DNA of 64,000 nt from Thiobius zoothamnicola. GTDB taxonomy: Bacteria; Pseudomonadota; Gammaproteobacteria; Chromatiales; Chromatiaceae. Shown in pieces: positions 19,086 to 27,361 of this stretch (positions are counted from its first letter, which is position 1; each line of letters begins with the position of its first letter). The stretch lies in contig OY782758.1 of the NCBI GenBank assembly GCA_963678215.1, forward strand, positions 1,178,001-1,242,000, read 5' to 3'. The notes beneath the pieces are model-generated. The model saw only the letters and a list, made by a program, of their open reading frames with translations. It was not told where the DNA came from and did no database searches. Position numbers and translations under genes: made by a program.

Positions 19086-19614
19086 TTACTTGACCACTAC
19101 AACATCATACAGCGTAGACCAGCGGGCCAAAGGGACGCCATCGCCTTTGCGGTGACCAAAATGTGCGGCAATCTGAGGGGTAGAGGGCAACCGGGCAGTA
19201 GAACCATCCACGGCCAAGACACGCAAACCTTGCCAACGTCGTTCACCGAGTTGTTGGGAAGCCAGATCAACCAGACGGTCATTGAGCCAAACCAAGGCGT
19301 GTGGGTTGAGTTTTTGACGTGCTCGACACAAAGCGGCGGGGGTGACTGGCTTCACGTTGGGTTGTGCTTCCTGTAACACCTCAAAAGCCTGATCCAGCTC
19401 ATTGCGCAGGGTGCCTTTACGGAAATTGAGGCGTAGAGGGACTAAGCGGGATAGCGGTAAATCGCGTTGGCGGGAAAAATCACCGACCTGAGTGCGGGCT
19501 TGTTGGAGAAAGTCGTCTGAGCGAATAACATCCTTTATAGGGTCATAGATGTTTCTAAATAATGCGCTGAATCTGGGCAAGATCGGTTGTCGGGACTGGG
19601 GCTGAAAGGGACAT
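19086..19614 (-). pseudogene. IS4-family transposase, truncated and frameshifted
   Basis: N-terminal part of an IS4-type DDE transposase. MSLSAPVPTTDLAQIQ starts at 19614, then the frame breaks near 19575 and coding continues in another frame (FRNIYDPIKDVIRSDDF). The later part shows SRLVPLRLNFRKG, ALCRARQKLNP and the first catalytic Asp in VLAVDGSTARLPST. Coding stops inside the right end of the IS3 element at 19101, so the two later catalytic residues are lost. Non-functional. Confidence 0.75.
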
Positions 19615-20061
19615 GAAATGCTCCTGAGTAAACGATGAACTGGTAAAATACCTTACACTATTCAAGCACTTAGTGCTTAAGTTAATGGCATTGTCACCAC
19701 CTTGGCCGTTGAGTTGATTCGATTCATTGAAAGGCAAACTCAGCGACTCAAGTGGTACCTGGAGGAGGTTACTCAACCCACACTTTGCTGGCGTATGGAT
19801 ACCTGATGCTTTGGTGCGTAAATCTCAAAAAGCCAATAAATATTCAGCCTTGATATGGTTGAAGTTGACAATTTTTCTGCCCAGCTTACTTACTATCTGA
19901 TAAAGATCGAAGTCTACTGTAAAGGAACAACTGACACGTTTTGATTTTTGCACAAAGCCAGTATCTGCAACACCCAATCTGGCATATTAATCATGATTAA
20001 ATGTGTTTGGTTTGGCGACATGGGTATCCTCTTAGCTCAGGCACCATAATTTTGTCTATAT
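19615..20061. other. Sequence between the IS4 remnant and the IS5 element
   Basis: About 450 bp with no supportable gene. The part next to the IS4 remnant (about 19660-19700) probably includes the outer end of that former element. The rest has no clear ORF or repeat. Confidence 0.4.
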
Positions 20062-21273
20062 GAGACCTTTGCACGAGAGCTTACCAGATCAAAGAAAAAG
20101 CTGGATAATCCTAGATACCGAAATGTCTCAAAGATAGCAACAGATGGCCTGGAAAAACCTCAAACAAAAAAGCTTGGCAGATGCTGCCATTGTAGAACAT
20201 GTAGCGTTACAAGAGCTTGACTCCCTCAATGGGATGATTGACGGGTTAGCCATTGAAGCCCTGCTTGGTGGTATCCATGCCAAGGCCCGGGGCGAAAAAG
20301 CCTGGCCGCCTTTAATGATGTTCAAAGCCTTATTACTGCAAAGCGGGTATGAGCTGAGCGATCCTGCCCTGGAGAAGCAGCTTGCGCGGGATTTGCTGTT
20401 CCGCCGCTTTATCGAACTGGATTTATCCGAAGCCGTTCCAGACCACAGTACCTTCTGGCGCTTCCGCCAAAAGCTGGAGCAGAAAGGCTTGCTGGATAAG
20501 TTGCTGGAGGCCGTTAACCAACAGCTGTCAGGGCTTGGTCTTTACATCAAACATGGCGAGGTCAGTATTGTGGATGCCAGTGTGATAGAGGCAAAGCAAT
20601 GCCGTCCGAACAAGGACAAGCAAGGCGAACCCACCCAGGACTCAGAGGCTGCCTGGAATGTCAAAAACGGTTCAGATGGCAAACGCAAAAGCCCCTATGG
20701 TTACAAGGCGCATAGGAATGTGGATGAGGACGGGTTTATCAAGGCCGTGGGTTTTACGGCGGGCAATGTCCACGACAGCCAATGCTTCACGGAATTACTG
20801 GGCGGGGATGAGTCAGCGGTCTATGCCGACAGTGCCTACGCCAGCGAAGGGCATGATACTTGGTTGGCAAAACGGCGGGTTGGGAACCGCATCCTCAAGC
20901 GCGCTTACCGGAACCGGCCATTGACAAAAGCCGAGCGTGAATTTAACCGTACGCACGCGGGTGTGCGTAGCACGGTGGAGCGGGTGTTTGGTGTCTTAAA
21001 GCAACATTATGGTATGGGCAAAGCGCGTTACCTGGGCTTGGCACGTAACCGTACCCGGGTTATGTTGATGGGTATCGCCTACAATTTAAAACGCGGTTGT
21101 TCAATCCAGCAGGCAAATTGTGCCTAATGGATGGGAAAACAGCAAAAAATGGCCGAAATGGCTTGTTTTTGGCGAGGGTTGACGCAGATTTTTGAACGAT
21201 AAGGCAGAGTGAAACGATTTTTTGACCATAGGGTCAACGCAGGAAAACCATTTAGCTATCGCGCAAAGGTCTC
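20062..21273 (+). mobile_element. IS5-family insertion sequence, copy 1
   Basis: 1212 bp from GAGACCTTTGC at 20062 to GCAAAGGTCTC at 21273; the terminal inverted repeat is about 20 bp with mismatches. A 5-bp TATAT lies on both sides (20057-20061 and 21274-21278). The same element is present inverted at 37022-38233, with at least one base difference near the right end (C at 21248; T on the plus strand at 37047). Confidence 0.93.
20144..21127 (+). CDS. IS5-family transposase
   Basis: 327-residue DDE transposase, intact. It has a DUF772-type N-terminal domain (about 25-110, with PPLMMFKALLLQSGYELSD and VPDHSTFWRFRQKL), then the catalytic domain with Asp in SIVDASVIEA, Asp in VYADSAYAS and Glu in STVERVFGVLKQHYG. 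Its protein sequence is identical to that of the copy at 37168-38151, so transposition or duplication was recent. Confidence 0.96.
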   Translation: MAWKNLKQKSLADAAIVEHVALQELDSLNGMIDGLAIEALLGGIHAKARGEKAWPPLMMFKALLLQSGYELSDPALEKQLARDLLFRRFIELDLSEAVPDHSTFWRFRQKLEQKGLLDKLLEAVNQQLSGLGLYIKHGEVSIVDASVIEAKQCRPNKDKQGEPTQDSEAAWNVKNGSDGKRKSPYGYKAHRNVDEDGFIKAVGFTAGNVHDSQCFTELLGGDESAVYADSAYASEGHDTWLAKRRVGNRILKRAYRNRPLTKAEREFNRTHAGVRSTVERVFGVLKQHYGMGKARYLGLARNRTRVMLMGIAYNLKRGCSIQQANCA

Positions 21274-21631
21274 TATATAAAACAATGATTTGAATTCCCG
21301 TCCAATAACGATAACTTTTGGTGCCATAGTGAAAAAGCCAGCTAAGGCCTTTATTTATAAAAGACTTAAGTGCCCCTTTTCTAATTAGCCATAGTTTCCC
21401 CCGAACTAAAACAGATACCCGTGTTCGTATACGGTAATCGATATCCAGCTGATAAGCAGGCGCCCTCTGTGGCGTTCGCTTATCAGTCTGTAATGAAAGA
21501 AAAGTCGATCCATCCAATGTCTGCTAATGTATGACCTCAATACAGGTTCACCAAAAGGATCAACGCCGATCGGCGCATCGTCGGGTAAGCTAATGTATGA
21601 CCTCAATACAGGTTCACCAAAAGGTAACATC
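21274..21631. other. Leader region of the SIMPL gene
   Basis: About 360 bp with no gene. The right half holds the 36-bp direct repeats at 21523-21558 and 21589-21624 described separately; the second copy ends just before the ribosome site of the SIMPL gene. Confidence 0.5.
21523..21624 (+). repeat. Two 36-bp direct repeats, 66-bp period, in the SIMPL leader
   Basis: Identical 36-bp units at 21523-21558 and 21589-21624 separated by 30 bp. Each contains an ATG-bearing segment and an AAAAGG that serves as the ribosome site in the second copy. Best read as a duplicated 66-bp leader segment. Confidence 0.85.
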
Positions 21632-22342
21632 ATGAATACTGCGATCCCATCCATTATCATCTCAGCGCTTTTTCTGGTGATGACCTGCACGCACGCCGCG
21701 ACGACGGATGAAACTCCATATAACCGTATTGCATTCAGCGAACAGGCGGAAACAGCGGTTGAAAACGACGTGTTGGTCGCCGTGATGTTCGCGCAAAAAG
21801 AAGGCCGATATGCGGATGAACTGGCTGAAGAAATCAACCAGACGATGCACGATGCACTGGCATTAATGAAAAACACGCCCGATATCAAAGCACAAACCCT
21901 ATCCTATCGCACCAACCCCATTTACGATCAACAACGGATCCAAGGCTGGCGTGTCTACCAAGCTATACAGCTTGAAAGCAAAAACAGCCAGCAGTTAGGG
22001 CAAAAGATCAGTGAATTGCAAGCGCAGCTACAGGTGCAATCGATCAGCTACAAGGTATCCAAAGAACAACAACGGCGACATATGGATGGGTTAATTGAAG
22101 TCGCCTTGAAACGTTTCCAGGCGCGCGCGCATCAGATTGCCCAAGCACTCGGCAAAAAACATTATAAATTGGTGAAAATTTCACTCAATACTGGCAACAC
22201 GGCCCCAACGCACAGAGTCATGCGTAGTCACCTGATGGCCGCTGATGCACGCAGCTCATCGCCACCAGCAGCTTCTTTACAAGCCGGGACACAGCGCCTG
22301 ACCGTCACTGTCAACGGAGAGATTGAACTCGTGGAGCCTTAA
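21632..22342 (+). CDS. SIMPL (DUF541) domain protein, exported
   Basis: Periplasmic protein of the SIMPL family, whose members have no agreed biochemical role. I start at ATG 21632 (MNTAIPSIIISALFLVMTC), which gives a clear signal peptide (about residues 1-24, cleavage near THA-AT) and an AAGG ribosome site; 236 residues. The family core is seen in EQAETAVENDVLVAVMFAQ, QTLSYRTNPIYDQQRIQGWRVYQAIQLESK and the LTVTVNGEIEL C-terminus. A longer in-frame start at 21527 would run through the 36-bp repeats and lose the signal peptide. Downstream iscX converges on it. Confidence 0.85.
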   Translation: MNTAIPSIIISALFLVMTCTHAATTDETPYNRIAFSEQAETAVENDVLVAVMFAQKEGRYADELAEEINQTMHDALALMKNTPDIKAQTLSYRTNPIYDQQRIQGWRVYQAIQLESKNSQQLGQKISELQAQLQVQSISYKVSKEQQRRHMDGLIEVALKRFQARAHQIAQALGKKHYKLVKISLNTGNTAPTHRVMRSHLMAADARSSSPPAASLQAGTQRLTVTVNGEIELVEP

Positions 22343-22542
22343 TCCTCCCGCTCCTCAATCCAGGCTGCCTGGATAGCCTCCAAAATCTTCTCGCCACAAC
22401 GCGCTTTATGATCCGCAAAATCAGGCAGGGCCATCACCCAATCCATCAAATCCACAAAGTTGATTTGGGTTGGGTCAACCTCTGGATGGGCTTCATCCAG
22501 ACTGATCGCAATATCCAGACTGTCTGTCCACTGCAACGCCAT
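22339..22542 (-). CDS. iscX: Fe-S cluster assembly protein IscX
   Basis: 67-residue acidic protein that binds IscS and Fe and modulates Fe-S cluster assembly. Near full match to the family pattern: LQWTDSLDIAISLDEAHPE, then DPTQINFVDLMDWVMALPDF and an ERED end. It is the last gene of an hscB-hscA-fdx-iscX operon, 55 bp after fdx. Its stop overlaps the end of the convergent SIMPL gene. Confidence 0.95.
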   Translation of the reverse strand: MALQWTDSLDIAISLDEAHPEVDPTQINFVDLMDWVMALPDFADHKARCGEKILEAIQAAWIEERED

Positions 22543-22597
22543 TTTGCACTCCGGTTCGTTTGAAATAGGAAGAAATGTCTGATTCAGACGACACTAT

Positions 22598-22936
22598 CTA
22601 ATGGTTTTCTTTCGCATGGTTGATCGTGTACTTGGGTAATTCCACCACCAGATCCACATCGCCCACCACGGCCTGACAACTCAGACGCGAATCCGGCTCC
22701 AATCCCCAAGCCTTATCCAGCATGTCTTCCTCATCTTCAGTCGGCTCATTCAATGACGCAAAACCTTCGCGTACAACCACATGGCAAGTGGTGCAGGCGC
22801 AGGATTTTTCACAGGCATGTTCAATCTCAATACCATTGGCCAATGCTGCATCGCAAATCGTGACGCCAGGGTCAGCATCAATCGCCGCGCCATCCGGGCA
22901 AACATCATCATGAGGTAAAAATATGATTTGGGTCAT
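22598..22936 (-). CDS. fdx: ISC-type [2Fe-2S] ferredoxin
   Basis: 112-residue adrenodoxin-type ferredoxin that gives electrons for Fe-S cluster assembly. Cluster ligands are in the pattern CEKSCACTTCHVVV plus the distal Cys in RLSCQAVVGDVDLVVELP. N-terminal TQIIFLPHDDVCPDG is the family start. Lies 87 bp after hscA in the ISC operon. Confidence 0.95.
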   Translation of the reverse strand: MTQIIFLPHDDVCPDGAAIDADPGVTICDAALANGIEIEHACEKSCACTTCHVVVREGFASLNEPTEDEEDMLDKAWGLEPDSRLSCQAVVGDVDLVVELPKYTINHAKENH

Positions 22937-23023
22937 GGTTTATTCGCTTTATTCACTTTGGATCACCCCCAACGCCGGGGTAAAAAATCGGCACACCTTG
23001 AAATGTCAACGGGGCTTAGGCGG

Positions 23024-24886
23024 TTACTGAAATTCATTCACATTATGTCCCGCCATCGCCTGCCTTATCCGGGTATTCATGCGACGCTCAACATAAAAAT
23101 CACATGCCTGCTCCAGTTCAGTGATGGCCACTTTCAGTTGGTCGGCATCCCGTACTTCAGCAGCGGTTTGCTGTAAACGGGCCAACGCGCCTTCAATGAT
23201 TTGACGCTCCGCCGCATTCAACAATTGGGCACCATCATCCGCCAAAGCGGCGTTCAATGCTTCGATAACCCGCGCCGCATCAACCTGTTGTTCGGCCAGC
23301 TTGCGTGTTTGCATATCTTCGCCAGCATGCTCAATCGAAGCCTGCAACATTTGCGTGATCTCGCCTTCACTCAATCCATAGGAAGGCTTAATCTCAATGT
23401 CAGCCTTAACGCCGTGGCTTTGTTCTTCTGCCTCAACCTGCAACAGACCATCCGCATCCACGGAAAAAGTGACCCGAATGCGCGCCGCGCCAGCAACCAT
23501 CGGTGGAATGCCGCGCAATTCAAACCGCGCCAACGAACGACAATCCGCCGCCAATTCACGCTCGCCTTGCAAAACATGCAACGCCATCGCTGTCTGACCG
23601 TCTTTATAAGTCGTGAATTCCTGCGCACGCGCAACGGGTATCGTGGTGTTGCGGGGAATGATTTTCTCCACCAATCCCCCCATGGTTTCAATCCCAAGAG
23701 AAAGCGGATTCACATCCAGCAACAACATAGCGTTTTCCGACTCATTACCCGCCAACGCATTCGCCTGCAAAGCGGCACCAATGGCGACCACTCGATCAGG
23801 GTCGATATCCACCAAAGGCGTGGTCGCAAAAAATTCGCCCACTTTTTCACGCACACGCAAAGTCCGGGTTGAACCCCCAACCATGACCACCTCTTTGATA
23901 TCGTCCACGCTCAGATCCGCATCGCGTAAGGCGCGACGACAAGCTGTCAACGTTTTACGAATGAGTGGATCAATCAATTGATTGAAAGTGTCACGCGATA
24001 AGGCAATCTCCTGATCGTTCAATCGCAATACGGCCTGGGCTGAATCGGCTAACGCTTCTTTGGCGGCACGCGCCTGCACCAATAATTCCCGTATCAAAGG
24101 TAATGCCGGCTTAACACCACCCAAAGAGCACTGAGGCAAAGCCCATTCCGCGATCACATGATCAAAATCATCGCCGCCCAAAGCTGAGTCGCCACCGGTT
24201 GACATCACTTCAAATACGCCGTTATGCAAGCGCAGAATAGAGATATCGAAAGTGCCACCGCCCAAATCGTAAATGGCATGAACACCATCCGCACCACGAT
24301 CCAGACCATAAGCCACCGCCGCCGCCGTTGGCTCATTCAACAAACGGAAAACGTGCAGACCTGCCAATCTGGCGGCATCTTTTGTGGCCTGACGCTGCGC
24401 ATCATCAAAATAAGCCGGCACCGTGATCACCACGCCGGTTAAATCGCCTCCCAGCGTTTCGACTGCCCGTTGCGCCAGCACCCTCAGCATCTCTGCGGAA
24501 ATCTCGACTGGCGTCAAAACACCTTGAATCGTCTGAATCCTGGGCGTCGCCGCATTACCTTCAACCAATTGATAAGGAAATTGCTCGCCCAAGGTTTTGA
24601 TATCCTCAGCAGCACGCCCCATCAAACGTTTGATAGAGGCAATGGTATTCAAGGGATCCGACGCCAAAGTGGCACGCGCCGCCTCGCCCACCACCACACC
24701 TTGTTCGGTGTAACGAACCACGGAAGGTAGTAAATGTTCGCCAACGGCATCCGGGAGCGTAACCGCCTTGCCGCTCAAAACACTGGCCACCAAGGAATTG
24801 GTGGTGCCTAAATCAATGCCCACCGCCAAGCGATGTTCATGAGGTGCCGTTGATTGGCCCGGTTCAGCTATTTGCAATAATGCCAT
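23024..24886 (-). CDS. hscA: Fe-S protein assembly chaperone HscA (Hsp70)
   Basis: 620-residue Hsp70 that, with HscB, releases the Fe-S cluster from IscU. It has the ATPase domain (about 1-390) with VGIDLGTTNSLVA, YDLGGGTFDISIL and VVMVGGSTRTLRVR, a substrate-binding domain (about 400-510) and a helical lid. Length and linker (LLLDVNPLSLGIE) are those of HscA rather than DnaK. The start ATG is directly adjacent to the hscB stop (1-bp overlap at 24886). Confidence 0.97.
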   Translation of the reverse strand: MALLQIAEPGQSTAPHEHRLAVGIDLGTTNSLVASVLSGKAVTLPDAVGEHLLPSVVRYTEQGVVVGEAARATLASDPLNTIASIKRLMGRAAEDIKTLGEQFPYQLVEGNAATPRIQTIQGVLTPVEISAEMLRVLAQRAVETLGGDLTGVVITVPAYFDDAQRQATKDAARLAGLHVFRLLNEPTAAAVAYGLDRGADGVHAIYDLGGGTFDISILRLHNGVFEVMSTGGDSALGGDDFDHVIAEWALPQCSLGGVKPALPLIRELLVQARAAKEALADSAQAVLRLNDQEIALSRDTFNQLIDPLIRKTLTACRRALRDADLSVDDIKEVVMVGGSTRTLRVREKVGEFFATTPLVDIDPDRVVAIGAALQANALAGNESENAMLLLDVNPLSLGIETMGGLVEKIIPRNTTIPVARAQEFTTYKDGQTAMALHVLQGERELAADCRSLARFELRGIPPMVAGAARIRVTFSVDADGLLQVEAEEQSHGVKADIEIKPSYGLSEGEITQMLQASIEHAGEDMQTRKLAEQQVDAARVIEALNAALADDGAQLLNAAERQIIEGALARLQQTAAEVRDADQLKVAITELEQACDFYVERRMNTRIRQAMAGHNVNEFQ

Positions 24887-25434
24887 CAGATCATTTCTTC
24901 CAATTCAATTTCAGCGGCTTCCGCTGCATGGCGTAGCTTTTGTAAAAACTGCATCTTATTGATGGATTCCTGCGCCGCCACGAGTTGTTCAGGCGCACCC
25001 GATTCAAACTGTATCGCCAACTGCGCAATCTGCGATTGCATCATCTGGTCAATTTCCACCATCAACGCATCCAAAGTGGCTGGCGGATCAGCTTGTTGCT
25101 TAATATCCGCCAAGCGCTCACGGAGTACCATCTGCTGCATCAGAAACTCACTATCCTGCGTCGTGGCGGTGCTTTGATTCACCTCAATGCCATGGAGTTC
25201 CAGTAAATAAATCGCGCGTGTCAGCGGATTGTGTAATTTCTCATAGGCTTCATTAATCAGCATGGCTTGCTGTAACGCCAAACGCTTTTCCTGCTCCGAC
25301 GCATTCGCGTACTGATCAGGATGCACCATTTTTTGCAGTTCCCGATAACGTTCAGCCAGTGCCGACGTATCCAACCTGAAATTTACCGGCAAACCCAATA
25401 AATCAAAATGGTTCTGAGCCTGATCAAATCGCAT
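24886..25434 (-). CDS. hscB: Fe-S assembly co-chaperone HscB
   Basis: J-domain protein that delivers IscU to HscA. 182 residues from the ATG at 25432-25434; a TTG three codons earlier is an alternative. N-terminal J domain (about 10-75) carries MVHPDQYANAS with the HPD motif; the C-terminal helical domain (about 85-180) binds IscU. First gene of hscB-hscA-fdx-iscX. iscR, iscS, iscU and iscA, usually upstream, are not here: truD lies divergent 48 bp away. Confidence 0.95.
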   Translation of the reverse strand: MRFDQAQNHFDLLGLPVNFRLDTSALAERYRELQKMVHPDQYANASEQEKRLALQQAMLINEAYEKLHNPLTRAIYLLELHGIEVNQSTATTQDSEFLMQQMVLRERLADIKQQADPPATLDALMVEIDQMMQSQIAQLAIQFESGAPEQLVAAQESINKMQFLQKLRHAAEAAEIELEEMI

Positions 25435-25481
25435 GGAATACAATCACCATCACTTTAAAATGCCGCAAAGGTTACACAAGA

Positions 25482-26606
25482 ATGACGGCGGAATCCCGTA
25501 CAACCAACAATACTTTGCCCCATCAGTCCATTGACATGCCATACGAATTTCCAGCGGATGTCACCCGTGATCTCCCCAAAGCGCATGGCGGCGCAGCACT
25601 ACAAGGCCAATTAAAAAATCTGCCGGAGGACTTTCGAGTCACTGAGGATCTCGGTTACCGCGCAAGCGGACAAGGCGAACATGCTTTTTTAGTGATTCAA
25701 AAACGTGAATTGAATACGTTGGATGTGGTCAGACGACTGGCTCAATTCGCCCGGATCAAACCCATGTCGGTCGGTTTCGCCGGTCTGAAAGATAAACAAG
25801 CCATCAGCGTGCAGCATTTCAGCGTGCATCTACCGGGACAACCGGATCCTGACTGGAGCCAACTGAATGACGCCCATTGCCAAATACTCGACACACAGCG
25901 CCATCATCGGAAAATTCGCCGTGGCAGGTTGGCGGGAAACCAATTCACCCTCACCTTGCGCGAACTCCACGGCGACCGGGTGCAGGCGGAGAAAATACTC
26001 GCCGCCATCCAGAACCAGGGATTTCCCAACTATTTTGGCGCACAACGGTTTGGCTGGCGAGCCTCCAATCTGCAACGCGCGACAAACTGGGTCCACGGAC
26101 GCACCAAAAAAATCAAGCCCGAACAAAAACGCATGATGCTGTCCGCCATGCGTAGCCATCTTTTCAATCAGGTATTGGCCGGGCGCGTCAAAACCGGCAC
26201 CTGGCACGCCACGCTGCCCGGTGATGTGATGCTGCTGGATCGCACTCACAAACAATTTCTCGCCTCGCCTCCAGATGGAGAAACCATACAACGTACGCAA
26301 AGGCTGGCAATACACCCCAGCGGACCACTGGTCGGGAAATCCAGCCATGCATTGCAACCGACTGACCAAGCCGCTGAGCTTGAACGCCATATACTGGCAA
26401 CTCAAGCCCTGCAACACTGGCCGACATTCATCGACCAACAAGGCGTAAAAGCCGATCGGCGCGCATTGCGTGTATCGGTCAATGATTTGACCTGGGAATG
26501 GCGCGATCAAAAAACCTTAACGCTCAATTTCAGTCTGCCCGCCGGGGCTTACGCCACCATGCTGATCAGAGAAATGATGGTTGACGAAAACGACGACGCA
26601 ACCTGA
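25482..26606 (+). CDS. truD: tRNA pseudouridine(13) synthase TruD
   Basis: Isomerises U13 of tRNA-Glu. The catalytic Asp is in FAGLKDKQAISVQHFSV; further family signatures are RGRLAGNQFTLTLR, GFPNYFGAQRFG and, at the C-terminus, FSLPAGAYATMLIREM. The first ATG (25482) gives 374 residues with a weak AAAGG site; the ATG at 25536 (MPYEFPADV) aligns better with known N-termini and could be the true start (356 residues). Divergent from hscB. Confidence 0.94.
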   Translation: MTAESRTTNNTLPHQSIDMPYEFPADVTRDLPKAHGGAALQGQLKNLPEDFRVTEDLGYRASGQGEHAFLVIQKRELNTLDVVRRLAQFARIKPMSVGFAGLKDKQAISVQHFSVHLPGQPDPDWSQLNDAHCQILDTQRHHRKIRRGRLAGNQFTLTLRELHGDRVQAEKILAAIQNQGFPNYFGAQRFGWRASNLQRATNWVHGRTKKIKPEQKRMMLSAMRSHLFNQVLAGRVKTGTWHATLPGDVMLLDRTHKQFLASPPDGETIQRTQRLAIHPSGPLVGKSSHALQPTDQAAELERHILATQALQHWPTFIDQQGVKADRRALRVSVNDLTWEWRDQKTLTLNFSLPAGAYATMLIREMMVDENDDAT

Positions 26607-26756
26607 CCTGGTGCCCTCCAACAACACTGGCTTATCACGGCAAGAAAACACACTGCCCTATTCTTCCTTCGCGGCTGATCGTTTAGGATTGCCGCCAACC
26701 TTCCACCCCGCAATTTCAGTCGGCTCAATCAGCCATGTGATTAAGTACAGGAGATA

Positions 26757-27284
26757 ATGATGCAGGATATTCAAGCAAAGGCGGCCAACACCAAATTGGT
26801 GATATTTGATGTCGATGGCGTACTCACCGATGGCAGCCTCTATCTGGGCGATGATGGGCAAGAATACAAAGCTTTCAATGCCAAAGACGGACACGGTATG
26901 AAAATGCTGCAAGCATCCGGCGTCGCCATCGCTGTCATCACCGCGCGCTCTTCAGAGGTCGTGCGCATTCGTATGCAAAGCTTGGGCATTAAACATGTTT
27001 TCCAGGGCGCCGCCGACAAAACGGTGGCGTACACCCAACTAAAACAACAAGTGAATTTAGATGATCGCCATATTGCCTACGTTGGTGATGATGTGGTTGA
27101 TCTACCAGTGATGCGCCAGACCGGATTCGCCATCGCCGTGGCCGATGCGCACCAATTAGTCAAGCAACAAGCGCATTGGACAACATCCCACAAGGGTGGT
27201 CGCGGCGCGGCACGCGAAGTTTGCGAGTTACTGATGGAGACGCAAGGCCAGTTGAAAACCATGCTGGACCGCTATTTGACGTAG
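26757..27284 (+). CDS. kdsC: 3-deoxy-D-manno-octulosonate 8-phosphate phosphatase
   Basis: HAD phosphatase that makes Kdo from Kdo 8-phosphate. Motif I is FDVDGVLTDGSLYL, motif II Thr in AVITARSS, and motif III/IV AYVGDDVVDLPVM. 175 residues. The start has tandem ATGs at 26757 and 26760 behind an AGGAG site. It lies alone between truD and gatB, away from kdsD (14136), although the two are adjacent in many gammaproteobacteria. Confidence 0.95.
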   Translation: MMQDIQAKAANTKLVIFDVDGVLTDGSLYLGDDGQEYKAFNAKDGHGMKMLQASGVAIAVITARSSEVVRIRMQSLGIKHVFQGAADKTVAYTQLKQQVNLDDRHIAYVGDDVVDLPVMRQTGFAIAVADAHQLVKQQAHWTTSHKGGRGAAREVCELLMETQGQLKTMLDRYLT

Positions 27285-27289
27285 CTTGC

Positions 27290-27352
27290 GTACAACCGCT
27301 ATCGACGCTCATCCCAACATTGATCGGAAATGCCAAATAGATAGCGGTGTAC
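27290..27352. terminator. Inverted repeat between convergent kdsC and gatB
   Basis: Arms of about 13 bp, GTACAACCGCTATC (27290-27303) and GATAGCGGTGTAC (27340-27352), pair with a single bulged A across a 36-bp loop. No U-run follows, so it is a weak candidate for a bidirectional terminator. Confidence 0.3.
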
Positions 27353-27361
27353 AAATAGCGG

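Larger units (their letters stand above)
17843..19101 (+). mobile_element. IS3-family insertion sequence, complete
   Basis: About 1.26 kb bounded by inverted repeats of roughly 40 bp with a few mismatches: left end starting TGTAGTGGTC at 17843, right end finishing GACCACTACA at 19101. Both ends contain the block CGCACCAGAT followed by AGGGGGTAA. It contains orfA and orfB with a programmed-frameshift arrangement and looks active. The flanks are two different transposase remnants, so no target duplication can be assigned. Confidence 0.9.

Noticed and set aside
21523..21624. Two 36-bp repeats with a 30-bp spacer as a minimal CRISPR
   Set aside because: Dimensions fit, but there are only two units, no cas gene nearby, and the repeat contains the ribosome site of the downstream gene. 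A leader duplication explains it better.
23201..23872. 223-codon open frame antisense to hscA
   Set aside because: Shadow of hscA; no motif or ribosome site.
25830..26510. 226-codon open frame antisense to truD
   Set aside because: Lies wholly within the well-supported truD gene; no motif.
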